Below are positions 45,599-56,149 of a stretch of DNA of 64,000 nucleotides, piece after piece (positions within the stretch are counted from its first letter, which is position 1; each line of letters opens with the position of its first letter). The stretch lies in the NCBI GenBank assembly GCA_947359465.1, contig OX375872.1:138217432-138281431 (forward strand), in the 5' to 3' direction. A model generated the notes under the pieces. It saw only the letters and a program-made list of their open reading frames with translations, ran no database searches and was not told the DNA's origin. A program made the position numbers and the translations under genes. This DNA comes from Metellina segmentata. Its lineage: Eukaryota; Arthropoda; Arachnida; Araneae; Tetragnathidae.

Positions 45599-45997
45599 CC
45601 ACGTGACCGAAAGCCTGCACAGGCCGACAGACAATCGCAACCTGCGTGCGGGATAGTCCGCCGGCGTATATCGAATTCAGGAGGCGAAAGACTGCATAAT
45701 ACCATTGATCCGACCTCATCAATTACAACTCCGAACACGCAATCTACAGCACCGTTTTACTGGTATTCCCACGGGTACCACACAATGAGGTCGCGTGGCT
45801 TGCTTGGGGTTCTGAAAGGGGGTTCCCCACACGTGGGTTAAGTCGGACGAGCTGCAAGTGGCGCACCATTCTTATTGAAAGTAGAAACCATCTGTTTCGT
45901 TTCGACACCCCAAATCGCAGTTGGGGCCCGCTTGATCCTCATGTATGCTAAGAGGATTTGGATGGTGTGCCTTTTTTGTGGGGTTTCGTCCACTGCT

Positions 45998-46220
45998 TGT
46001 TGGGCAGTGTTTTGCGTTTTGAAGTTGTTTGTCCCTGTTGTGCTTGGAGGAAATCATTCAGGGGGTTCAAGACCCAGGATTTATTCTGGGGCCGACCCAA
46101 ACATTGTAAGCACTTTTAGGGGATTGATTGAAACAGTTAAAGTTATTTATAAAAACTAGAAAGTTAAGTTATCCCAATCAAAGTTTTATTACTCTTATTA
46201 ATTAATTAATTATTCACAAT
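45998..46220. repeat. 223-bp direct repeat, copy 1
   Basis: It starts TGTTGGGCAGTGTTTTGCG and ends in an ATTAATTAATTATTCACAA-type tail. Its partner at 49504-49724 is about 90 percent alike by eye. With the intervening hAT removed the two are adjacent, so this was a tandem duplication before the hAT landed on the junction. Confidence 0.85.
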
Positions 46221-46749
46221 TGTTGGGCCAGTGACGGATTTTGACCCCTTGTTTGGGTGGGCGATCTGTAGATCGAAATGTGCTCCGAGGTTTGCTCACT
46301 GAGGATTTTCATAAAGGCTTCCTATACACGGATATTTGACATACTAGAACAGATTCAGACAAGTTCTTTACAGCTTAAGTGTAGGTCTATCATTTTTGAG
46401 TCCAAATCAAAACAAGGAAGATTGGAGAAAAAAAACTATACATGGAAAAAACTTATTATTGAAGTCGAAACAGGAAACTAAATTATATTCTATATTAAAC
46501 ACAAAAGTATTCACAAGTAAGAGATTTCCACGTGAAAAGGTTAATACTGTGAATATGAACTAAAGAAACACATTTATGTATTAAGACTATCTAAGACTTT
46601 ACTAAATATGGTTATCATTATAATATCAACTCAAGTCTTCTTGATGTTTTCTTAGCAAATTGATCTAAAATCGTTATTGGTGAAATTGCAATATCAAAAT
46701 GTACATACAACAAAGCCAAACCCACAAGCCGATCTTCTCTAATTGTGTT

Positions 46750-48357
46750 TCAAAGCCATGTCTTCGATCGTTTTAGTGCTGAGAAGCTCCGCTTGGCGGT
46801 TGCTACAGTAATTGGTAATGTCACAAGAACTTTCAATAATAAGTACGTAGATCTCATGGTACACTGCAGGATCACAGTTTTGTAGTGCTTGAAAAGCAGA
46901 CTTGGGTACTTTGCCGGTATTGGTATTTTCTTGTATCCTTTGGTTCTCCAGTTAATCACCTCCACTTGAAGTGTCTACTGGTAATTTCTTCTCCCAATTC
47001 TGCTATTCAGTGATACTTCTTGCTTAGCTCTGTCCAAGATGCGAGGAGTGACTCTTCGTCCGTTTTAATTTTCGCCAAGAGTCGATGGCACTAAATCTTG
47101 TAAATATAAGATATCCAGATTGTCCTGTATTTCCAGAGTTTAACAAAGGCAAGTAAACATTTATTCTATAATAATTTTCAGGAGTTATGGCGGGAGCATT
47201 TGATCTATGAACTTGGCGTAACAGTACGTGGGATTTTTCTTTCAATCCCAAGACCATTGAGCATTTCCTCAATCTCTCTGCATATATTCACGAAATCGGA
47301 TTCCACATTTTTCTAAATTCACTTTTTATCATGACTGCATCAGAGACAATATCTCGAGCTTTCTTGAGGTCCAAACAATTGGTTTGTAAAAACATATGTG
47401 GATGATTTAAAACATGTTGCGTTTAAGACTTTTGAGAGACTAGGGCAAAAATAAATTCTGAAGGGCACAGTAAAAATAAATTAGTTTTTGTTTTGGGTAA
47501 TTCGGGTCTTGCCACAAATTGATATCTTCTCTAACGCATCCACGATCTGAATGAGATCTGCTTTGAATTACATAACACAATTCTGTCTTTCAACCCATCG
47601 AGTTTCGCTAAGTCCAGAAAGTTGTCCCCCAATGTTTTTTCAAGACGCTACTTCTTTTCTCTGAACCCGTGAAAAAACTCACAACTTTTCTGATGATAAC
47701 AGAATTACGCACGCTCTTGGAAATGGACGAAGATTTGGATCGAGTCAAATTCAGTCGGTGGCTGAAACATGGACAGTGAATTGCATTTACAGCAATTTTT
47801 TTTAACTTCCCTTACACAATATCAACGATTAGATGTCATCACACTACACGGGTCTGTACCAATACTAACCATTCTGAAAGAATCCAGTCCTAAATTCTGA
47901 ACTATCCAAACAACTTTGTGACCAATCGCAACTCAAATCGCTTTTAATTCAGCCGAAGTTGACACGGTAGAGGGCTTCTTTGGGAGTGCTACTATTTGAT
48001 TTTGGTAAAACAACAAGCATATCTAAAAAAATTCAAGAAATTTTCATGAACTTCTATTCTTTTTGCTTCACCAGTCGCGTATCTTAGTACAAATGTCAAT
48101 TGAGAAATATGGGACCCAACTGTAGTTTCATCAAACACTGTGCTATAGACACCTGTTTCACGAACTTGTGCAGCGATATGAAACTGGATTTCCATGGAAA
48201 ACCATTGAATTATGTCATTTTGAATGGTTTTGCTTATGAACTGAGTTTTAGAAGACTCGAAATGTTTACGAAGAACAACGTCTCCAGCAGACATTCTGAA
48301 CCGTAACAAAGCACAAAAAATTCCTTCATTTGCCGTTGATTCCAATGTTACCATCAT
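46750..48357 (-). pseudogene. hAT transposase (ZMYM1/THAP12-like), broken
   Basis: The first open piece (47992-48357) contains FCALLRFRMSAGDVVLRKHF and VFDETTVGSHISQLTFVLRY, the catalytic-core start with the DETT motif. The last (46750-46965) contains LLLKVLVTLPITVATAKRSF followed by SALKRSKTWL, the C-terminal dimerisation motif. The intervening kilobase is shifted and stopped many times. Order and orientation are right for one transposase gene. Confidence 0.75.
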
Positions 48358-48824
48358 CTCTGTGACTATGCAAAGTTAGGTTTTGCTTACCACACAGCTG
48401 AACCGTTTCAATAATTGATAACATAATTTTTCGATTCCAATCGATTAATTCTTGGTGATAAGAACATGCTTGATTAGCAACATCTCAAGAAGGATTTGTG
48501 CTTGCTTTAGAACATAGTAGGGCTCAAAACTCCTACAAATAAGAGGAGACGAACATTTGAAGGAAGCGGCCGCTTTTTAAGATACTTCGTTTTGACGAGC
48601 CTTGTGGCTCCGTGGCAGATTCGATCCATAATAATGCTGTACCCTAGTACTATTTAATGAATGATTAACTTGTAAATAATTTTCTAATTTATCTTTTAAA
48701 TGAAGTTCAATGTGCTGTAACCAGTCTAATCTCTAATTAAAAACCAGAAACGTTACAGTGGATAAACTGAGAGAGGGAGAGCAAAGCCAAAGGCCTCGTT
48801 CGTCAAAACGTCGGGGTTCGTCAG

Positions 48825-49454
48825 TAGGGATGCGACATCGACAGCAAAACATCGATGTTTTGAAACATCGATGTTCAAAATTAAAACATCGATGTTGATA
48901 AAACATCGATGTTGATAAAACATCGTTCCAAAAACATGGATGTTTTTAAAATTCAGTGTATTTAAACTTTTTTCCCCATTTCTTAAAACTGGTTTACCAA
49001 CTAAGGATGCAACATCGACAGCAAAACACCGATGTTGATAATGCATTGCCTCCAATCTATCGATGTTTTTCAAATTCAGTGAATTAAAACTTTTTTCCCC
49101 ATTTCTTAAAACTGGTTTAGCACCTAGTGATGTGACATCAGCTCCAATACATCGATGTTTTTTATAAAACATCGACATCGATGTCGTATCCCTATTTTTC
49201 AGACCCTTCACCTTTGGTCTAAAAGTATGTCCAATTTGCTGATTATAAAAATTATGCTACTTGGTTATTTTTTAAATTTTTATAAAGGTACTTTTTTCAT
49301 TTAAAAATAAAACATCGACAACGTAAAAACATCGACAAGTATAAACATCGACGTTACAAAAACATCGACCCCAATACATCGATGTTAAATTCATCGAAGT
49401 TTTTTTTAAAAACATCGATGTTTTGAAAACATCGACATCGATGTCGCCTCCCTA
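48825..49454. mobile_element. hAT-like MITE copy B, inserted in the hAT
   Basis: Same family as copy A, in inverse orientation, 630 bp, flanked by a perfect 8-bp TSD TTCGTCAG (48817-48824 and 49455-49462). It differs from the 484-bp length of copy A by an extra ~146-bp internal block (about 49000-49140) that duplicates 48825-48990. It shows the unoccupied SINE target site near 49325-49350. Confidence 0.9.
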
Positions 49455-49503
49455 TTCGTCAGGCGTTTGGGAAGGCGATCGCCCCTCCTGAAATCCGCCA
49501 ATG

Positions 49504-49724
49504 TGTTGGGTAGTGTTTTGCGTTTGGGAGTTATTTGTCCGTGTTGTACTTGGAGGAAAACATTCAGGGGATCCGAGACCCAGATTTTTATTCTGGTGAA
49601 CGACCCAAACGATGTAAGCATTTTTAGATGATTGATTGAAACAATTAAAGATATTTATAAAAACCAGAAGATTAAGTTATTCTAATCAGAGCTTTATATT
49701 ACTCTAATTAATTAATTATTCACA
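49504..49724. repeat. 223-bp direct repeat, copy 2
   Basis: Second copy of the unit at 45998, displaced by the hAT at 46229-49503. It starts TGTTGGGTAGTGTTTTGCG and ends ATTAATTAATTATTCACAA. Confidence 0.85.
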
Positions 49725-49958
49725 AAAAGTAGTTGATTGTAATTAATATTTGATCACATCAAAGAACATTTATATTCCTTGTATCTTTTATGTCAGGTCG
49801 AAATGATTAAAGTCAAAATAGCTACTTCGCATAACCTTAGTTTGAATTTTTCCTCACAAATATTCAGGAAGAAAAAGAAGCATGCCATGATACAAATGAT
49901 TGTAATTTAGAATAGTAGATTCAATTAGTTTTTATTTTAAGCATTATTATATACCAAG

Positions 49959-50097
49959 TGGTTCTGGAAATGAGCGAAGCAGCTTAGAAAATAACACCTT
50001 TATTAGGTTCGATCAAGTTGACAACGATTCAAACACGTGCGCAGTCGATCTCTACATCATGAGCGCGTTGCCAGAGTCTATTTACATATACATAACA
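49959..50097 (-). repeat. 3' LTR of the gypsy element
   Basis: On the - strand it begins TGTTATGTATATG directly after a purine tract GAGTGGGAGAAC, contains AATAAAGG, and ends near CCAGAACCA. About 139 bp, short for a gypsy LTR. There is no 5' LTR to compare, so the inner edge is an estimate. Confidence 0.6.
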
Positions 50098-50169
50098 GTT
50101 CTCCCACTCTAAATTTTAAGTAATTATAGAAAATTAAAAATATAAAAGTAGAAGAAATGTTTTTTGTTC

Positions 50170-50448
50170 TTATTGGAAATTAAATGGATCCACAGGTTTC
50201 CGGACACGTGTAGAACGACGTAACTCAAGGTGACTAGAAAGTTGCTTCGGCTGGGCTCCCTGCTCAGGACAGTGGGATTGTTGGGGACTGGAGCGTGGCG
50301 ATTGTTTCTGCTCTGCACTGCAGAATTCCTGGCCTCTGAAACTGGAGGATCGTCTAAGCTGGAAACTGGATTGCAATGGTACGGATGATTCTGGCGTTGC
50401 ATCAGTCTTGATTGTTGACTCCGTGTTTGCCCTTGATGGCGTTTCCAT
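50170..50448 (-). pseudogene. Gypsy pol C-terminal tail
   Basis: A Ser/Gln-rich tail ending LRRSTRVRKPVDPFNF, a common end of gypsy Pol proteins. It lies just before the polypurine tract and LTR, as expected. Confidence 0.65.
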
Positions 50449-50655
50449 ATGGTCAAAGTAGCTGGTTCAGTTGCTCTTCCATCGAATAGGATCAGGCATT
50501 CTGATGAGTTGCTGGCGCTCCAACTGGCAGGAACGCAGTTGGTTGAAATGTCTCTTGATGATGTAGCCATCATCAAGTTCTACAAGATAGTGAACTCTCA
50601 GTCTTTCAACTACTGTACCATATTTCCATAGGTTTGAGCTGGCATAATTACGTGA

Positions 50656-51337
50656 CTATACGCGATCTCCATCACGGTAATAGTTCTGGAATTCCGGTTG
50701 AAGTGCTTTATTTACTGGAGAAAGTTGGGGTTTGATTAAGTCTAATTTAGTACGAATATTCCAACCTAACAGTTGTTCTGCTGTTATCTTTTCATTTGAT
50801 AATGGCGTTGCTCGATACCGAAACAGAATTTCGCATAATTTTTCCTGAAGAGTTCCTTGTCGGAATCTCATACATTTGAGTTTTGTCTTCAACGTTTGGC
50901 AATATCTTTCAGCTTGTCCATTTGTGGCTGGATGACCTGGTGCTATAAGCTTTTGTCGAATGGGCATTTCTTTTACAAAATTCTGTAAACTCTTGTGATT
51001 TTAATATTGAAGCATTATTGCTAACAAGGATTTCAGGTAAGCTGTGACGGCTAAATATTTCACGTAAATAATGTATCGTAATAAAAGAGTCAGGCCGTTT
51101 CTTCATAGCAAAATTTTCTGGCCATTTTGATTTTGCATCAACAACTATAAGAAAATATTGGTTTAAGAATGGCCCTGCATAGTGCATGTGAACAAGTTGA
51201 AAATTGCGGTCAGGAGTTTCCCAATTATGAATTGGTGCTTTGATAAGATTTTTCTTGATGTCACCACACTCTGCAACTTTTAACCATGTTTTCGATATCA
51301 GAATCGATGTTTTTCCAATAACAATAATTTCTTGCAA
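50656..51337 (-). pseudogene. Gypsy integrase core, two frames
   Basis: The first frame (50909-51337) has WETPDRNFQLVHMHYAGPFL and YFLIVVDAKSKWPENFAMKK, the start of the catalytic core with the DAKSKWPE motif, and LPEILVSNNASILKSQEF (usually LVSDNG, here NNA, so one catalytic Asp is changed). The second (50656-50967) has APGHPATNGQAERYCQTLKT and YRATPLSNEKITAEQLLG. The break between the frames is near 50960. Confidence 0.83.
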
Positions 51338-51494
51338 GAACTTTCATGCAAACTATGCCTAAATGAGTTGAATGCAATACTTGTTTTATAGCTGGTTGGT
51401 ATAAAACCTCTTTGACCTCGAAATAAAATTCCTTCTTGGAGTGAAATTTCTGAATCGTATATACTACTTCCGTTGAGTATGTTTTCTTTTAGCT

Positions 51495-52130
51495 TCAAAA
51501 AATCATCATCCATAGCTGTTTCTCTACTGATATCTGCGGATTGAACTGTTTCGGAGGAAATATGTCGATGACAGCTTTTTGAAAGATGTATTCGTCATCG
51601 ACAAAATTCACTTCAAAACTAGTTAAAGGAAATGGGTTTCTAGACAAATAATCAGCATTGATATGTTCATTAGATTTACGGTGCACTGTTGAATAATTAA
51701 AGTTCGATAGAAAATGTGCGTATCGAAGCATTGGTGTTGCTGATAAAATAGGAATTTTCTTATCTGGATATAATATTGTCCTCATGGGTTTATTATCAAC
51801 GATTAAGGTAAATTTTCTACCAAAAATATAATCCTAAAACTTTTTGCAAGCCCAATAGACAGCTGTAGCTTCCTTGTCTAATTGACTGTTATTTCTTTCT
51901 GTTATTGTCAATGATCTCGATGCAAATGCTATTGGCCTTTCACTACCATCATGCATACTGTGGGAAAGAATACCCGAAAGTCCAAAAGGGCTACGTTACA
52001 GGAAGCTTGCATCGGTCGCTAAAGTTACAGGAAGATCTGGATTAAATGCTATTAAAATGCGATTGCTGACTATTTCAGATTTTGCACTAAGAAACGCTGT
52101 TCAGCAATCATCGGTCCAGTCGAATGGTGC
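51495..52130 (-). pseudogene. Gypsy RNase H region
   Basis: Broken frames give FGLSGILSHSMHDGSERPIA, FASRSLTITERNNSQLDKEA, then KFTLIVDNKPMRTIL and FNYSTVHRKSNEHINADYLS with RNPFP. These are the RT-connection/RNase H segments that follow gypsy RT. Confidence 0.8.
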
Positions 52131-52142
52131 ATCTTTAATGAG

Positions 52143-52706
52143 TCATTTGTTCAAAGGAAAAAGCAAGTTAGAAGCATTTTTTATAAAATTCGAATAATAC
52201 ATACCCATTCCTAAAAATTTTCTCAGTTCATCTACGCTCTTTGGTCGTGGTACATCGAAAATTGCTTTGATTTTATCTGGAGATTTTTTTAGTCCATCAC
52301 AACTAATAATATAACCTAAATATTGAACTTCTTTTTCGAAAAATTTACATTTATGCACATTTAAATGTAGATTCAGGTCTCTTAACTTGTCTAATACTTT
52401 AATTAAGCGAGACATAGATTCTTCGTATGTTCTAAGTTGTTCTACGATTCTTCGTATGTTCGTATGTTGGAAAATAATGTCATCGAAATATGCTATCACA
52501 CCATCTAAACCTTGGACAAATTGATCAATAAATTGGTGGAAATCGTTTGGTGAAGTTTTAATACCAAAAAACAAACGTTTAGCTATATAAGCACCTCGAT
52601 GAGTGGAAATTGTTTGAATCCGAGATGTTTCTTCATCTACAGACAAAATTTGAATTTTTTTAAATAAATAATTTTTATATTGAATATATCTTTTATATTT
52701 TCGCAA
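52143..52706 (-). pseudogene. Gypsy reverse transcriptase, partial
   Basis: It reads THRGAYIAKRLFFGIKTSPN, FHQFIDQFVQGLDGVIAYFD then DIIF (catalytic YFDD), and KCKFFEKEVQYLGYIISCDG with KIKAIFDVPRPKSVDELRKF, all canonical Ty3/gypsy RT text. The N-terminal part continues beyond the family A insertion at about 52985-53380. An in-frame ~14-codon duplication-like stretch follows YFDDII (repeated ttcgtatgtt near 52420 and 52450). Confidence 0.85.
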
Positions 52707-52975
52707 GAGATTGTGACGTCACGTGAAACAGATTGCATCTTCTGCTCTTCGCGTTAAAAAAAAAGAAACAGATTACATTTCCTGTCCTATTCCATTTCAG
52801 GAAATGAGAGCAAAAATTATGAAACATTTTGACTGAGATTGTTAATTCTTTTTCCTGAAATCGGAATCGCTAAAGATAGATTAAAAATTTCAACGGATTT
52901 GAAATCTGCGGAAAATTTTACACCAGATTAATCACTTACACCACGGGCAACGCCGAGCCAGCCACTCAGTGGCTA
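52690..52975 (-). repeat. Family A copy inside the gypsy element
   Basis: Reverse-oriented: GATTTGAAATCTGCGGAAAA, ACACCACGGGCAACGCCG, and CAGCCACTCAGTGGCTAGT as the head at the right end. The 3' portion is missing. Confidence 0.75.
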
Positions 52976-53445
52976 GTGTGCAATAATATAAACCGTTGCG
53001 TAATTTATTGAATATCTCTGCGATGCGCGCATCGGATGTCTGTCGTCAGGCAGTTTATTTACTGTGACCTTGTAATCGGCACAAATCCGAACAGAACCAT
53101 CACTTTTTGGAACTGTTACAATCGGCGTGCCCTATTCTGAATGATTTACTTTTTCGATGATATTATCGTTTTCAAGTTTATCTATTTCTGAATCCACTTT
53201 TTCTTTCAACGCATATGGTACTGAACAGTTACTGGACAGTAATTTAAGTGAACACGTGTAATTCGGTATTTGACCTACTTTCTGTTCGAAAACATCAGAA
53301 AAACAGTCTTTAAGAATTTTCGCAATTGATTTATTTATGCTACAGATAGGAATTTTTCAACATCATATGTTTGGTTAATTTCGTTGATATTAATTTTTAG
53401 ATTTCGAATCTAATTTCTTCCTAGAATAGCTTCATCCCGAACCTT

Positions 53446-53502
53446 CGTCAATAGCCCGTCGTGTTGCTCTAGTACGACGTTAACTAAAATTACCATTACC
53501 TA
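53446..53502 (+). mobile_element. SINE family 1 fragment in the gypsy element, 14-bp TSD
   Basis: It runs from CGTCAATAGCCCGTCGTG to GACGTTAACTAAAATTACCA. The target duplication CCTAGAATAGCTTC is seen at about 53420-53433 and 53500-53513, cutting the gypsy protease frame. Confidence 0.88.
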
Positions 53503-53686
53503 GAATAGCTTCTTTTCTGAAATGAACTAAATACAATTCTTCTAAACTGGAGCAATTTTTATAAGATGTATTTAATTTCACTACACCTGCTGGTTTTAAA
53601 ATTTCGCCAGTATAGCTTCGAAACTGTACATTTGTTTTCAAAATCAGCGTGTCTATTTTTAAAGACTCGAAATCCTCTATATTCAT
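53480..53686 (-). pseudogene. Gypsy aspartic protease, C-terminal part
   Basis: Contains VQFRSYTGEILKPAGVVKLN, the family-typical segment after the active site (LRTYTGE.I.P.G in other gypsy proteins). The catalytic D-S/T-G is not in this piece. A SINE fragment interrupts the downstream side at 53502, so only the first 50 or so codons are element sequence. Confidence 0.65.
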
Positions 53687-54245
53687 GACTAGCCACTGCG
53701 TGGCTAGCCCGGCGTTGCCCGTGCCCGTGGTGTAAGGTATTAATTTGGTGTAAAATTTTCCGAAGATTTCAAATCCGTTGAAATTTTTAATCTATCTTTA
53801 GCAATTCCGATTTTACGAAAAAAAAACATAACAATCCCAGTCAATATGTTTTCTATTACTTGCTCTCATTCGCCGAAAAGTAGACAGGAAATGTAATATG
53901 TTCCTTTTTTTCAACGCGAAGGGCAGAATATGCAATCTGTTTTTTTTTTTTTTTGAAAGAGAAAGTTTACGTGACGTCACAATTTCTTGCGAAAATATAA
54001 AAGAAGGTCACGTGGGTTCATTTTAGGGGTTTCTTCTTTCGTTTGGACGAAACGCGTTTGAAGAAGCCCCAGGTAGAGAATAAAACTATTAAATTCATTT
54101 AAAAAACTTCTAGATTGAATTATAAAATTTCGCTGCGACCCAAACATTGCAAAAAATTCGGACTACCTGTGTGCCAAATCTCATTGCTGTAAGTGCCATT
54201 AGAATCGTCAGGATTTTGCGGCAAGAAACAGGCAGACTAACACTA
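53687..54245 (+). repeat. Family A copy next to the gypsy protease
   Basis: Head ACTAGCCACTGCGTGGCTAG, then GCAATTCCGATTTTACG, GACGTCACAATTTCTTGCG, CATTGCTGTAAGTGCCATTA and a decayed CAGGCAGACTAACAC end. Confidence 0.75.
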
Positions 54246-54689
54246 AAGGAAAGCTTCAACCATCTAATTTAGGGGTGGCCAACCTGTGGCGCATTAGATG
54301 ATTACAAGTGGCACATTGCATTCTTGCCCGTACTTATTTTTTTTTAAGTAAGCGCCACAACTGAGAGAATCTATCTTCTGTTATGTCTTGTAATATAGAA
54401 ATAAAAGTGCACTCTAAAAGTTCAAAGAGACAAAGAGACAATTAATAATTGTAAATAGACATAGCAACAGACAAGTATAAGAACGATTTGATCAGCGTAA
54501 AGACACAGGCAATTGGCTCAATGCATTGCGAGAGACAAGGATATAGCTGAGCAGTAATGTAAACACAGAAATTAGTAACATAAACACTCACAGGAAATAG
54601 TAATATAATCACGCATAGGAAATATGCAACAGCTTCATATTTTCAACACCCGAGTGCTCACAGTTCAATTCGTACAGCCTTCTTAGTGC

Positions 54690-55704
54690 GAAAAAAAATT
54701 AGCAAAAGAAGCGCAGAAAGTGATAGTAAGCGTGACTTTAAAGAACAGTGGGAATATGAACTGTTATTTATAGCAAGTCAATCGGGAAAACTGTTTTGAA
54801 TTGTTCGTGAAAGTACTTTTTGACATAATAGAAGACATGATCGTAATCGACGCTATTAAAAACAGCATCAGGCTAATATAGAAGTTTAAATTGAAGCTCG
54901 TTCTTGGGTCTGAGTTACGAAAAGAATACGTGATTAAGAAAATGGAAGATATCAGAAGACAAAATCTTTTTGCTAAAGTAACTCAAGTAAAGCATAATAA
55001 GCACACATAAAGTAAAGCCACTTGTGAAGACTTGGCAATGACAGAAGGTTCTTATGAAATAGCTTTAGCATTGGCGAAAAAAAGAAGAAACATTTTTTTG
55101 ACGGAGAAAAAATTGTTAAGCCTTGTTTCCAAATATTTGCACACCATTTTGGTAATAAAGGTATTGAACGGAAAGCAGACTAAATTGCTATATCAACGCA
55201 GAAAGTTACGAGACATATCGAAGAACTCTCTCAGGATGTATCTCAGCAACTGGAAGACCTTGTCCATTCTTGTACCTTCCTTTCTCTAGCTTTGGATGAA
55301 TCAACGGAAATATGTGATGTAGCCCAGTTAAGCATTTTTATAACAGGAATTGATGATAATTTTAATGTCTCTAAAGAACTTGCCAGTCTGGAGTCATTAC
55401 ACGGTAAAACAAAAGCATTATACATATTTGAAAAAGTAAAATCATGCCTAGAAAACTCACTGTGTGTTCTGACTGAGCGCCGTCAATGATAGGTAAAAAC
55501 AATGACACTACAACTTTGCTTGAAAATTTTTTTAATCGTCCTGTACTAAAATATCACTGCATTATACACCAAAAGGCACCGTGTGGAAAAACTTTAAAAA
55601 TGCAGCATGTTATGTTACCGGTTGTGAAATGTGTGAATAAAATTAGAGCAAGAGCATTAAACAGACGACAATTCAGAGAATATTGTGAATTGTTAGCATC
55701 CTGA
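54690..55704 (+). pseudogene. hAT transposase, GTF2IRD2/Charlie type, broken
   Basis: In order: MTEGSYEIALALAKK (55032 frame), a frameshift, LDESTEICDVAQLSIFITGI then NFNVSKELASLESLHGKT (55290-55489), and after a short deletion MIGKNNDTTTLLENF, YHCIIHQKAPCGKTLKMQHV and IRARALNRRQFREY (55486-55704). DEST is the first catalytic Asp; HCIIHQ..CGK is diagnostic of the GTF2IRD2/FAM200/ZBED-like hAT lineage. The C-terminal dimerisation domain is not visible after 55704, where other repeats follow. Confidence 0.82.
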
Positions 55705-55714
55705 TTTCACTTTA

Positions 55715-55837
55715 CGGTCCATGACGTCAAAGCGAGGGCTTCGCCCCCTGCTCGCTTACGCTCGCCGACCCCTGGGGATTGCCGACCCCCGGGAATCCCG
55801 TTTGGTTTGCTTCGCAAACCAATACCTCTTTCGCAAG
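55715..55837. mobile_element. Palindrome-rich 123-bp module with 13-bp TSD
   Basis: Flanked by a perfect direct repeat TGATTTCACTTTA (55702-55714 and 55838-55850), so it inserted as a unit. It is GC-rich against AT-rich surroundings and consists of stem-loops with TTC loops: GGGC-TTC-GCCC, an AGCGAG...CTCGCT stem around it, and TTGGTTTGC-TTC-GCAAACCAA at 55802-55822. It ends in TTTCGCAAG. No coding capacity and no recognised class. Confidence 0.75.
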
Positions 55838-55860
55838 TGATTTCACTTTATCTTACTTTA

Positions 55861-56010
55861 ACACTTAATGCACCCTAAACTAATAGCCGCATCAGTAAAA
55901 AATCTTCTGCATCTTGTTCCCTGTACAATTTTAAGTAAACGATGTTAATCTCCAAACTTTACGATCTGTACTTTGTACTTTCTCGGTAAACCGTCTGAGA
56001 ACAGAGAGAA
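55861..56010. repeat. Direct repeat, copy 1 (flanks the 182-bp tandem array)
   Basis: It shares ACACTTAAT, CCTAAACTAATAGCCGCATC and, later, a TACTTTCTCGG.AA.CGTCT.AGAA stretch with 56888-57035. The offset is 1027 bases. Confidence 0.75.
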
Positions 56011-56149
56011 AAAAGCGAGCCTTTTTCCTCGCCAAATAAAAAGAAATCGTTTTTATGGCAATTGTTGCTACGATAAACTTGATAACTGGCAAACCCGATA
56101 GTAAAAAATACAACCCTCATAAGCTCAGCGAAATAAAAAATACGAAATT

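Larger units (their letters stand above)
46229..49503 (-). mobile_element. hAT element with ZMYM1/THAP12-like transposase, carrying MITE copy B
   Basis: The left end reads CAGTGACGGATTTTGACCCC and the right end (reverse complement) CATTGGCGGATTTCAGGAGG, both followed by a GGGCGATC motif. Flanks TGTTGGGC (46221-46228) and TGTTGGGT (49504-49511) match at seven of eight positions. Subtracting the MITE and its TSD leaves about 2.64 kb, a normal autonomous size. Transposase pieces lie on the - strand. Confidence 0.84.
49959..53690 (-). mobile_element. Ty3/gypsy LTR retrotransposon, 5' part lost
   Basis: On the - strand the order is protease, reverse transcriptase, RNase H, integrase, then a polypurine tract and a short 3' LTR. 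It is broken by a family A insertion (52690-52975) in the region between protease and RT, a SINE fragment (53446-53502) and numerous frameshifts. Upstream of the protease it is cut by another family A copy (53687 onward), so gag and the 5' LTR are absent. Confidence 0.88.

Noticed and set aside
45503..45841. 112-residue open frame in a GC-rich patch
   Set aside because: Begins in the 94-bp direct repeat; no motifs. The patch itself may be foreign or element sequence but could not be assigned.
48753..49211. 152-residue open frame on the - strand with HRCF repeats
   Set aside because: It is the MITE's ATCGATGTTTT units read as codons; the same repeats appear in 45092-45337. No protein family features.
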